From Branchiostoma lanceolatum (lineage: Eukaryota; Chordata; Leptocardii; Amphioxiformes; Branchiostomatidae), in contig NC_089732.1 of the NCBI RefSeq assembly GCF_035083965.1, positions 10,865,424 to 10,929,423 on the forward strand: 64,000 nt of DNA, written 5' to 3'. The notes below the pieces were generated by a model. The model saw only the letters and a list, made by a program, of their open reading frames with translations. It was not told the origin of the DNA and ran no database searches. Shown here piece after piece: positions 23,301-35,300 of this stretch. The stretch's first letter is position 1, and every line of letters starts with the position of its first letter. Both the position numbers and the translations under genes were made by a program.

Positions 23301-26300
23301 TAAGTGGGACTGAAAAACTGGAGACAGCACTGTATTTGACTAAAAAGGCTAGTTAATACATTAACTAAGTAACATTACTGTTTACAGAGGAAAGAGCAAA
23401 GCATTTTTCTCACACAATATCATAAAAAAATGAATGTTATGTTAATAGAAACCTGGTGGGTCCAAATCTGCTAGTGTAATGTCCCCTGGCCTGTTAAAGT
23501 TTGTCCTCTTGGTTCCCCCTGAGGTAGGGATATCTGATACTGGGGGTGGAGCCTTCTTATGCGAGGATCTTTTTCTGTTGGACATAGGAAAGGCCACATG
23601 AATTTTAGTCATTTTTGTATGAAGTTATCGACATAGTAATCATAACAAATAAAGCGCTTACCGGTACCAACAAGCTTTCGACCAGTCCTCTGGTTCCTCT
23701 CAAGTTGATTTGACCCGATTTGACCCATTGCTGACATCACACTTCCACTCAGGTCAAGCGACGTGGGCTTCGGGTCAAATCGACTTGAGAAGGACCAGAG
23801 GATTGGTCGAAAGCTTGTTGGTAAGGGCTTTACTTACTATGTGTACGAAAATAGCGTGTAAATGTATTACTTAATTTCATATGACAGAATTTTTTGGTAA
23901 AAATGAAAAAGTGACTATATTCACTCCCTAAAACTTTGTGTACCACGGTACAGACTTTCTTCTTAGATCTTTAAGTTCAGCAATATCTTTTATAATCTGA
24001 GAATCAACAAATTGAATTGGTGTGGCCTAATATTGTACAGTTCTGGAACAAAACATAATCTCCATGCAGATCTTTCAGAGGCAGAATCGTTATACATCTT
24101 GTAAAAGCAAAGACAGTGTCCCAGGTTGGATACTGTTTTGGCCCATTGGATACTGTCTTGCCAATGGTACATTGGTAGATCTGCTTGATTAGAAATATTA
24201 AAAAACAGTCCCAAGTTGGCAGAACACAGATGTTGTAAATCTACATCATCTATCATTATTTTGTTCTGATCTCACCTCATAAGACACACTGTCAAGGTGA
24301 TGCAAATGGCAATCAGCAGAAGCACAGCTATAACAACTCCTACAATTGGCCAGATGTTCGTCCATATAAACCCTGTAAGTAAAGACAAATCATTCAAGTT
24401 ATCATATAGGTGTATTATATATAAATCAATAAGTCCAGAATGAATTCACACAAAATTTGACAGAAAGAAACTCATACAGGAGTGATGAAATGCATAAACT
24501 GACCTGCTTCGTTATTGGTGGCCAACGGGTCAATGTAACTACTGGTTGAAAAGTGAGGCTGAAAAGGGACAAATATTAGTTCATTAATTTGGTCCATCAT
24601 TCTGTCATTTCACAGAATTTTGCTGCCCACAGACCAAAATACTGTCCTTGGTGCTGAATGATAGCTACATATACACCACACTTACTGCCCTTGGTTCTCA
24701 ATGACAGCTACATGTACAGCACCCTAACTGTTTCTGTAACTGTCGTGAATGAGCAAATTTGTCATCCAAGTAGGTTTTGATATGACTAGATACCCTCCAT
24801 TGCATGCTGAACAGTTCGTGTTCATTTTAGTTGAATAATACATTGAGCCGCCCTGTTAAAATGCATCCAAAAGCCGGAAAAACATATCATGTACATTTGT
24901 AGTATTAGGAAGAGCTTAGCCCTATTGTAGGTTGGTAACATTATAAGTATCATGCAAGGATCCGTCCAGGGAGGAAGAAAGAGAGGTGGACAACAGAAAA
25001 TATGGGAGGGTAATATCAGAGAATGGACAGTCACGACACTGAGTGAAACACTAAGAAAAACAGAAAACCGAGAAGGGTGGAGAAAACTGGTTTCCAGATC
25101 TTCTGTCGTTCCCCAATGGTTAAATAGTTAGACTAAGGGATGGAAGAAGAAGAAGAGAGCATTAACTAAGGAGTCCTATATTGCATGTACCCATGAGCCA
25201 TCCTGTGGTCTGGCTCCATACACCCTAACAGCTGCCGTGTAGGCCATGCCTGGTGACAGGGGTCTGTTTGTGAAGGTCTCTGAGTAGATCCAGTCTGACG
25301 TGTCCTGTGGAAAGAGGAATGGTACAGCATACTGTTTGTTTGAACTATTGTAAGCTGTATAACTGTATGTGGAACTACATGTATCTTCCTGCCAATGCAG
25401 TAGCTTCCTGTCAACGCTTGCATAGTCACCATGCTTGGTGGGTTGTTGTTGTTCATCTTGTTGTGCCTAGAGCCACACATTTTGAGATCAATGTACGCTG
25501 TGCAGCTAACAGTATGCCTGTATGCTGTATGGTTACAGTAGAGAAGGTTCCATGTACCTGTTCGTCCCGTTTCCTCCTGCTGACAGGGGCACAGCTGGTC
25601 CTGGAGCCATCTCCAACATTCACAGTCTGTGGAAGGGAGTTCCTAGTAAAGGTGCAAGGGACATTGGTATCTGTATGGTTGTATTTATCAAGTAGTTCAG
25701 TAGTATCCACTGTTCAATGAAAATCTTTTTATCACTGCGATTCTTTCAGCTGCACTACAATACATTTCTTATCACAGTCTCTGATTAAAACGACCCTGTC
25801 CTTGGTGCTAAAAGACAGTTCCGAGTGTTGTGTACAATTTTAAACAACACTTGAACCAGAACATGTTCTGGATGCATGCTACTGGTGCTGATGCTGAAAG
25901 CACTCAAACTAACACTGCTAATCCTGCTATTCACTTAATGGTAAGTGCATCTTAAGACAAATGTACAACCACAAATAGCCCTTGTTCTGAGCCAGGCTAT
26001 TAGCTAAAGATCTGTAAAACTACCTGTCCCATGCTGCTGTGACGTAAGCCCTGTAAGGAGGCCTCTGGTTGGTCTGTGTGGTCTCCTGGTAACCTCTGAC
26101 CTCCAGTAGCTCAGCTGAAGGAAGGTCGTTGACTCCAACCCCTGCATCCATCTCTACTACCACAACATGGTAACACCTGTGTTTGGAACATGGGTATTCT
26201 TTGGCCTAACCCAGTAACCAATAGCAAATCAGTAGCCAAACGTTTTCTTCAGTATGCTGAAGGTTAAGCCACTGTTCAGGACCCTGTTTACAATCTTTAA

Positions 26301-29300
26301 CATATGTCTTCAATTTCTGAGAATGGATACATTCAAATTTTTGAAAACCTTCACCAATACCTTCCGTCAATGGAAAGGAAGATTTATCACTTTTTTAGAT
26401 AATATTTTCTGTAGGAAGATTCTTAGTGTTGATTATGTAAACCTAGTTCAATTGCTTGCAGGTTTCATTCTCACATAATACACTTAATTTCTTTAACACT
26501 CCAAATCTCAGTGCCAACTTAACCTTCTCCCTGCTGCTTAACTCTGTAATCAATAGGGAATTTAGTGCCAAATGGCTACTTCAGTGTGCTAAAGGTTAAC
26601 AGGTCTTTATACAATTGACTCTGGAGTCCCTGAGCTCCTGAGGAGGGGCTGTGACTTACTGTACAGGTCCATACTGTTGTGAAGCTGGCTGGAGAGTGAG
26701 AGGGAATGTGGTGGAAGTGATGTTGTCCAGGATGGGGACAGGAGACTCGGGCTTGGCTGGTTCTGTAGAAACAATTTCAGGAAAAAGTTTTTGATTTTAG
26801 TGTTTTCAACTGAAGATCTATTTGTTTTATGCAACATGTTGAGGTTATCAGGAACACTCCCAGATTTTAGTTTGAACAATTACTCAAACTAATAAAATCT
26901 ATATCACATCATTAAGATTCAGAAGTTATATTTGGTAGTGAATGCAAAACCAATATCATAGCTATTTAAACCCATTCCTCGTCCAAATATTTCACATAAT
27001 TTGGCTCAACATGTTGTCAAGAATAATGTCTGCTAAGTGAAAGTCCTTACTGCCAGGTGGAACAGTTCAGTACCCAGAATGGCTGTGATTGCCTTCTCCT
27101 GTGTAGGTGGTAAATCAAGATACAGTAATTTGGCTAAAACTGTTGTCAGGTTACTACGTTGTAAGTAAAAGTCCTTACTGCCAGGTGGAACAGTACAGTA
27201 CACAGGTTGGCTATGGTTTCCCTGGCCTGTGTAGGTGGAGGCTGTCACAGTGATGCTGTAGTTGGCATTAGGCTTCAGCTCTTCCTCCACGAGTCCAGTC
27301 TTCAGCAGGGTGACAGAGTCAGAGGCGTGGGACACCTCAACTTGGTCCCCAAAGCTGCTGTAGTCGGCGCCATCTAGTGGATTCCAGGTGTAGTACACCT
27401 AACAGAAAGTACAAGACAGTGAATCCCTTTTTCTTCAATTTAAGCATAAAGCTTGACCTCTCCTTGAAGAAAAAGAGACTTTGCTCTTGACAGTGTGAGA
27501 TGCAAACATGACGTAAATAACAAGTACAAATAGACCACTCTTACTGTCCTTGGTGCTGAATGATAAATACATTCATACCATACCTACTGTCCTTGGTGCT
27601 GAACGACAATTATATATCTAAATATACTTTCTCATTGAGGCAATGATCAATATAATACATGTAGAAAGCTTTCTATCATAGACATGAGCAGGCTGCATCA
27701 ATTTTCCTCTATTGCTCATGCAAATATTCAACTTACTCCTTCAATATGAGGTAGTGGTAAAGAATAAGACTCGTCTTACAGTATACTTGGTGATGGTCCC
27801 ATGTGATTTTTCTGGTGGACTCCACATCACCTGGCATGCTGCATCTGTGTCATTTTTCTGAACTTCTTCAGGTGCTGTGGGATCTAGTTAAAATGCAAAG
27901 GAGATACAGGTTCATACAACTAACTTACAAACATCTGCTTTCATTTAGTCTTTGTTTGTGTTGGATGAACAACTTAGTGGTGATTGTTGTTTTTGGTTCA
28001 GGTCTAAACTTGGTTCACTGATGTTTAGTTTTTTTGTGCCTGGTCCAAAGTGATATTCTGATTCAGTACACACCCCTTATTACAAAAATCATGGAACTGT
28101 TATGCCACAACATCATTCTTGGATTATTTCAACGCAAGTATCTTACTTTTGTATGCTTAACATCATGGGCATAAATGGTCATTTGACCACTACCTATAGG
28201 TATTAGTTGTTTTACTGAGTTTAACTTCATCTCATATGTATCTAACATCGATGTGATAAAATAACTCCAAATAACGTCAAAATGGTGTGAGTACTTACAC
28301 CCATCACTGGTGGTCGCCTCCACAAAAACCTCTTCACTTGGGTATTTCCCATTATAGGATTTGATCTAAGAAAAGAAAAAAAAAGTGAATCAAAACATCT
28401 TGTGCTTTACTTCTTTCTAGCTTTCTTTGCTCAATGCATATGTAACTTCACTGTTAATCTCCAAGCAGATTTTTTCTCCAGAACAGGGAGCTTGAAAAAC
28501 ATTACGATTTTGCATTTCTTCATCTGCTTAGAGGTTGATTTATTGCACAAACTGTTGAAAAACTATACAGAATCTCCAACACTTCATTCTTTCTTTCATC
28601 TTTTATTTCAGGTACACAACCCATAGCCAGACAATACACACTTGACAAACATACAACAAGCCATATACATGTTCCTTTGTTTTAGTTTGATATCTTGAGG
28701 ACTTGATGTAACTGATACCTTTTTCCTTCAGACAGATCTGAAGGCACAAAATTTTCATTTCCTCTTACCTCTACTCTATACTCTGTAGCAGGATCCAGAC
28801 GGTCTATGATGAGCGAGGTTCCGATGTAGTTCTGCCGACCGTGGTCCCACACCCATGTTAGCCCTCCAGGCCTGTACAGGTCCACCTTGTAGTTGATGTA
28901 GGGGCCTAACACGAGCTCAGGTCTGCCCCAGGTCAACTCTAACTGGTGCCAGGAGACGTTCACAAGCCGCACATTTCTTGGCACAGATGGAACTGCGTGG
29001 ACAAATACCCCACAAGATAAAGGGAAGGCTTAAGATTCCACAGCAGGATATGCCATTGAAAGCTGAGGCAGCCTTTTGGCTCCAAAGTTGTATTGATTAT
29101 GCTGTTAGGCAGCGGGGAGGGGTTAAAGTCCCTTGGTATCTGGGCTGACTCCTTTTGTAGGGCACTGGTGGCCAGATTAGGATGATTTTTGCTTACATTC
29201 ACTGCAATACAATTTGATAAGATCTGCCCCATCAACATGCATTACATGTACATCCTGAGTTGCTTATCATAATTTGAAGCTTACAAATGAGATTCTAAGG

Positions 29301-32300
29301 TCTAAATGTAAGTAGAATTTTGCAATCCTCATATGTATGAATTGAATAATCTTTATCATAATGTTTAAAATATCTCTTAAAGGCAAGTGTAATTTTGCAA
29401 TCATCAAAAGTTTGAATTAATCCTAGTTATTACAAGGTTTAAGATATCAAGGTTAGTCCAAAGTGATGTTTCCTGATTTAATCATTGGTAACTGCATGCT
29501 TATATACCTCCTGGTTCTGTCTGTAACACGATAGGCTCGCTCCATTCCCCTGAAATTTCTTCCAGCACAGCTTGGACAGAGAATGTGTAGTTGGTGAACA
29601 CCTAAAATAACATTAAAACAACATTAAAACAACTTAAAGACATTTTCACAGTACATATAGTCATCATAATCACCACAACCAAGTGTTTCGTTCAAGCCGA
29701 CATTTCGGTGACCGTCTGTCACCTTCCTCAGGGCAATACTGACTGGTTCTATCTCACACTGCAGCAGGGCGTGCAGATCGCGGATTGGGCTACACAGACA
29801 CATGTGAGCCTACAAAGGAGGACTGACTTCTCATTGATCTTTGAAAACAAAAAAAAAGCCATCATGATGCATTTGTTTCTTCATGGCAGTCGTTTTTTAG
29901 TGAAACAAAAATAGTTGTTTTCTCCAGTCCTTTACCGAAACCTGTATATACCTGACGTTACGTTAAAGGCACCCAGAGCATTTTATAAGACCAGAAAATT
30001 GGAAATATTCTAGTTGGTGTAATCTTTATGAAATTGACAACTAATGCCACTGTTTACCACATTTGCGTTAGGATTTCTTTTCAAAAGTGCACAAAAACGG
30101 CACAAAAATAATCTACAGTTCATGGTAATCTTTTAGTTTCACGCGCCTAGTCTAAATACTGTAGATACCATAGCCCCATCCACCTTCGTCAAAACGTAGA
30201 AATGCAAATTTAAAACATTAAAAAGCAAATATTTGATGGACATGCAGCACTCTCTCATTGGTCGAACCGCTAATTGTGATGGACAGTCAGGATCAGTCTA
30301 TCAGGGCTCGGATTTTCTATCAGTACTCACCACACAACGACATCGTATCTTTGCTCATTCAATTTCCATATGTAATGGTATAGTGTTATTGCAACTTACT
30401 ATCTGTAGGAATGACTAGAAAGTTTAGTTTTTTATTCAAGTTTCAAGCCTCATAAAATGCTCTGGATGCCTTTAACAGTACTACAGGAAACAAGGATATG
30501 TCTACCTGTAGACCTCCCACTACTGCTGGTCTGATGTTATCTGATGTCTGACGTATAGTCTGTAGTTCCGCTGGACCAGAGGTTTGACTGTACTTGATGA
30601 GGTAATATTTGATGTCACCGCTGAAGTCTTCAGTGTGCAGAGACCAGGTGAGCTTCGCACTGTTGGAGTCAGGCGGAGGTAGAGGGGAGACTGTCGGTGT
30701 GACTTCATCCGGACCTGAGGAAAAAGTGGTGACGAATTTGAGGACTTAAAATGTGTTTTGGAGGTCAGGAACATGTCTAGCCTTGTCCACATAAGGCCAT
30801 ATGAGAGCCACCCCACATCTGTAAATATATTTGTACATTAGTGAATAAAGTGATGGACCTCAAGCGTTTGTCAGTCAAAGTTCTGACAAGGCAACCAGCT
30901 GGTGTAGACATCTAGTCATTCTACAAGACTAATGCAATTAGGACTTAATGAATGTATATCATACTTGCAAAAGGGTTCCTTAAAATCAAAGAAAACAGTC
31001 AGGTCGACATAAAGTCATCTTGTAAACAATACCTAAAAAGCTATACTACATACAACATTTAGAAGGAGGTAACATAGCACAACCAGTTATCATGCACTAC
31101 CAATTATAGGTCACTTTGGGTTACAAACTCATAATCAATAAACAACAAAATAAGACATGATCTTTATTCATGGGCCTCCTTTATATAAAGCAATGAAATA
31201 AGTTTACATCCAGCAACACAACAGAATTAACTCCTAAAGCCATAACAACAACTTACCTTGAAGATTCATGCATGCTGTATTTGATATATAATTGGACACC
31301 ACGTAGAACTATGCTAATTGACTGTCAGTTTAATAAGGTAAAGAGTCTTCTGTTGCACATGCTTACTGATACAGCTGTGACCATCTCCTGCCAGCTGCAA
31401 GTCGGTACCACAGGTGCAGGTGTAGCTGCCAGGTGTGTTGACACAGGTGTCCTCGCAGTTGTAGTCACCTGCTGCACACTCATCCTTATCTACACACAAA
31501 CATGAGATGAAAATGAAAAGTAAGGAAAGTGAAGAAATTCAACTTTCCCGAATGGCTCAATGTTGCTAGCTATCACTGCATGCTATTACTGAATTTGAAA
31601 CCCGTATGACTTGTCGTGTTGCGGTGCCTTGTTTAGAGTTGCAAGAATACTGACCTATTTCGCACCTGTCTCCCTCCCAGCCACCTGTACAGCTGCAGTC
31701 CAGTTGGTTGTAGGTGGAGGAACATGTCCCCCCGTGGAGACAGAAGGTGCCCGTGTTGCAATCAGCTGTATTTGTGGGAAGAAATCAAACCTATCAAGAG
31801 ACTTATCCTTAATGAAAAATGATAGCAACTCATTAGAATTGAATTATGAAATCATCTCTTATAATAATACACTTGCCATTCCAAACTAGTTGTAATTAGA
31901 AAAACCTCACTAAAATCATTTTCAAAAATTGATATCTTCTTGATATTCCAAGTGACTGGTACCAGTACATGTAATACATGTACTGGTACATTGTATGTTT
32001 TGGATTTTTATCTACATTTAGGTAATGGCAACATGTAAGTTTTCAGTTCCTCAATATCTATGATGCTAAACAGTTATATGCACTCTCACAGTGCACAGGG
32101 AACTTCAGGGATGACTAGGAGAAGGAGTGGGCTTGATAAGAGTTTTAATGCTCTAGATTGAAACTATGTATAGTTCAACAACACGAGCTAGCAAACGCAA
32201 ACTGTAGTTGAACTTGTGACAAACTTTGTGCAAGTCAAATGAGGTTAGAGTTCAGTGGATCTAATCAAGTAATTGAGGTAGGTTAACTTTTAGCATAGCA

Positions 32301-35300
32301 GTTTGGCATCCAATTCCCTATTAGTTACAGAGTAAGGTAGCAGGGAGAAGGTTAAAGGTTCTAACATACCAATCTGACATGACTCTCCAGTCCAGAACTC
32401 CTGACACCCCCCAGTACAGGCTCCAGTCCTGATGTTACAGGCTGACGGTCCCTCGGCACAGTGGCAGGCCTGAGTACAGCCTGCTCCATACCAGCCCTCA
32501 GGACAAACTGGAATAGCAGAAAATATTCACTCGCATTATGTCCAACAATGGAGCACAAGATACAGGTTTAATACAGTTTGGTATGGTTGATGATAATTGA
32601 ATCTCCAGTCTGTAAAGATTGCCTTCATCAGGGCAAAGTGAATGTTTTTAATCGTATCGTGACGTAATTATCATGACAAGGATGAAATTTGGACGTTTGG
32701 TAGTGAAAAATAAGACTGCGTATCTAAAAAAAAATATGTTCAAAAGATAACATCTACTAACATAATTCCACCGGGGTACATAATTCCGTCACCCTGAAAA
32801 GATACGTCCAAACAGATCTCCAACCCAACGGCCCCCAGTATAATTCACTCCTGTAACGTTATATCTAAACAGTGCAAACCTGGGGAGTGCTTCACTAGAT
32901 TAGAGACCACTGTTTTTCAGAGTGGCGGATTTATGTAACCTCACCTGTAGTGCACTCTATGCCCATGAGCCCAGCAGCACAGGAGCAGCCATACGGGTCC
33001 GTCACACAGAGCAGCTGACCCGTGCAGTCTCCATCGGTGCACTGTCTGGTACAGGTGGTGCCGATCTTGTTATCTGCACATGCTGTGGGGCAGGAGGAAA
33101 GGCGTTTCATACCAACGTTCAAACGTGTCAAACTTTTTTACTACACTACATTGTACCAGCAGGCACATCACAAACATCATGTTTTTAGTTGGTAAAAAGC
33201 TGCGGACAACCAAGGATGTAACTCTCTTTGGTTAAGTCAAGACAACTCAAGGAGTCTGGTATAGACTATTTGAGCCTTTGCCTACTAACCACAAGCCTTG
33301 CATCTGCTGTACATTTTAAGAAGATATTTGGTGCTGTCCTTGGTGATGAAATGACCATCAAATGTGTTTCTTACAATGAATTGACTTAAGGAACATCCCA
33401 AACATCTCATTTTCATTGGACCAAATGGAAAAGCTGGGGTTTAACCCTTTGTCAACAAAACAGCAGCCATGCATTTGCTGTTAAATTGAAAAAAGATGCT
33501 TGGTTTACTATTCTTACACTGTAGGACATTTATTTTCAAGGAGACTTTCGTAGCAGAAGGGGAAAGGAGGTTTTTGCAATGTTCACGGTTGAAACAATTC
33601 TGTAGCAGAGTAGAAATACATTGTAAACATATCTTTGCCGTGTTATGAATTTGTGGTAGAGAGATCACCACCAAAACCATGGAAAAAAAGACCACAGCAA
33701 ATATTTCAACATAATCATACAGTATCTTAATTCTCACCACTTTCACAGTAGAAGCCGTGGAATCCTGGAGGACAGACACATTCCCCAGTGTTGTCGTCAC
33801 AGACTCCACCGTTGTAGCACACAGGGCAGTCCTCAGCACAGGACGGGCCCCACTTGTTCTCTGGACAACCTGCAGGGGTGATCATTAAGACAAAACATAC
33901 TGGATTCTAGAAGGTATGGGTCAATAAAAAAGGAATTTATATTAAGGGACCATCAAAAAGTGACCACAAATCTCCAAGCAAATTTACTGGTGGTATGACA
34001 GTATCCAAAGGGGTAAAAATCCAAAGAGCTTTGGGAATTTTTTTTCCCTTTAGATACTGTCATGCCACCGGTAATTCTGCTTGGAGATTCGGCCAGGCAG
34101 TTCTTATGTAGAGGTGGTCACTAGTAAAGGGTTTACTGTTAATGTATAGCATTGACTCACTGTATGACTGAAATTTGTTGTCCAGAATAAAACAAATCAA
34201 TTTTTTTTAAATTCCAAAAAGTTTCTTAAAACTTCAAGCATTCATCTAAATCAATATGCTAAAAACGTCTAAAAAGATATAGAACTTTAAAACGTCTAAA
34301 ATGATATATGTTGATAGAGTTATTAGGACTCAAATGACTGTGTATCTCTGTTATATTGTAGCTGACCCTTACCCCTTCCCTCATGACCTCAATGAAAAGC
34401 GGCCTGCATGCCGATTTGAGCTTATCATGAATAAACAAAGGTTCAAACAAACAAACAAACAAACTTTAACAACATGCAACTTTACCTCTCACAATGAGCC
34501 TCATGATGCCTTGCTTTCCGTCATTAAACCCTTGATAGTAGCACTCATAGATCCCTTCATCTGAAGGCTGGACACTGGCTATGCTCAGGTTGAGTTCATT
34601 CTGTCCTTGTAAGACAGATCCTAACGTCCCGTCCTTTCTCCACTCCAGCATACCGGTTCTGTCGGACTTCTGCTCCATCTGTAGGGTCACAGGGTCACCT
34701 ATGTTCGCTGTAACTGTGAAGTCTGCTGGCCAAACGTCAGCTGAAACAACAAGTAATTCCTAAGTCTTTGTTTTAACTTGTGTCTGCAACATATAGTCTC
34801 TACCAGATTAACTACACCGACTATAGGGAGAATATTTGCCAGGGAAGTTTGGCCACCATAGGGTTTCATTACCATTGATGGACTGCCTCTACAGGCCAAT
34901 CATTCCTTTTTTTTGCCAAATTCTATGATCCATTGTAGGAAGGCCTGGAGGAGGCTATGCAACAATATCTAAGTTTATCAACCAATCATGTCTTAACATT
35001 GACACACATGGTACAATAAACTTGGCACTTTTCTAATAGATTATGGACACAGCTTCCAAAAAGTTGTGCATCAGAGGACAAGTTGGTTAAGTTGTCTATA
35101 TACATGGAAAAGAGACTGCTGCAAAGAAATGGCTCACTAATAGGCACATCTGTTTTGCTTTAGCCTTTGTTTGTGTTGGATGAACCAATTAGTAGTGTTT
35201 GTTTTGTGTCAGGTCCAAAATCGGTCCACAGAGGTTTAGGTTTTTTTGTACTGGTCCACTGTGATTCTTAGGGGACAAGGAGGGCAAGGTGAACGCAAGA

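Larger units (their letters stand above)
23453..26762 (-). other. Phosphatase exons 16-22: membrane-proximal region, furin-type site, TM helix
   Basis: Exons 26660-26762, 26024-26176, 25558-25642, 25191-25304, 24504-24558, 24276-24372 and 23453-23574. The first two have the [13 protein letters not shown] pattern seen in membrane-proximal FN3-like domains of receptor phosphatases. Exon 25558-25642 encodes SRRKRDEQ, a furin consensus. Exon 24276-24372 encodes the single TM helix ([20 protein letters not shown]), followed across the splice by RKRSSHKK, which sets the cytoplasmic side. The last exon is a Pro/Thr-rich juxtamembrane linker. Confidence 0.85.
27179..30714 (-). other. Phosphatase exons 10-15: three fibronectin type III domains
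   Basis: Exon pairs 30506-30714 + 29508-29601, 28769-28992 + 28299-28365, and 27780-27883 + 27179-27398. Each pair is one FN3 domain of about 100 residues with the central intron typical of FN3 genes. Landmarks: KLTWSL and YTFSVQA (FN3-1), LELTWGRP and TEYRVEI (FN3-2), CQVMWSPP and NYSITVTAS (FN3-3). N-glycosylation sequons NYT and NYS are visible. Confidence 0.85.
31367..33869 (-). other. Phosphatase exons 5-9: five EGF-like modules
   Basis: Exons 33738-33869, 32945-33082, 32370-32507, 31655-31765 and 31367-31489, each one module with the same intron phase (1), which suits exon shuffling. Modules 1-3 have the long Tie-type spacing ([30 protein letters not shown]). Module 4 is a compact EGF (FCLHGGTC ... 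GWEGDRCE). Module 5 begins DKDEC and contains [12 protein letters not shown], the pattern of a calcium-binding EGF. Tie kinases have three such modules, so the last two are additional. Confidence 0.85.
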
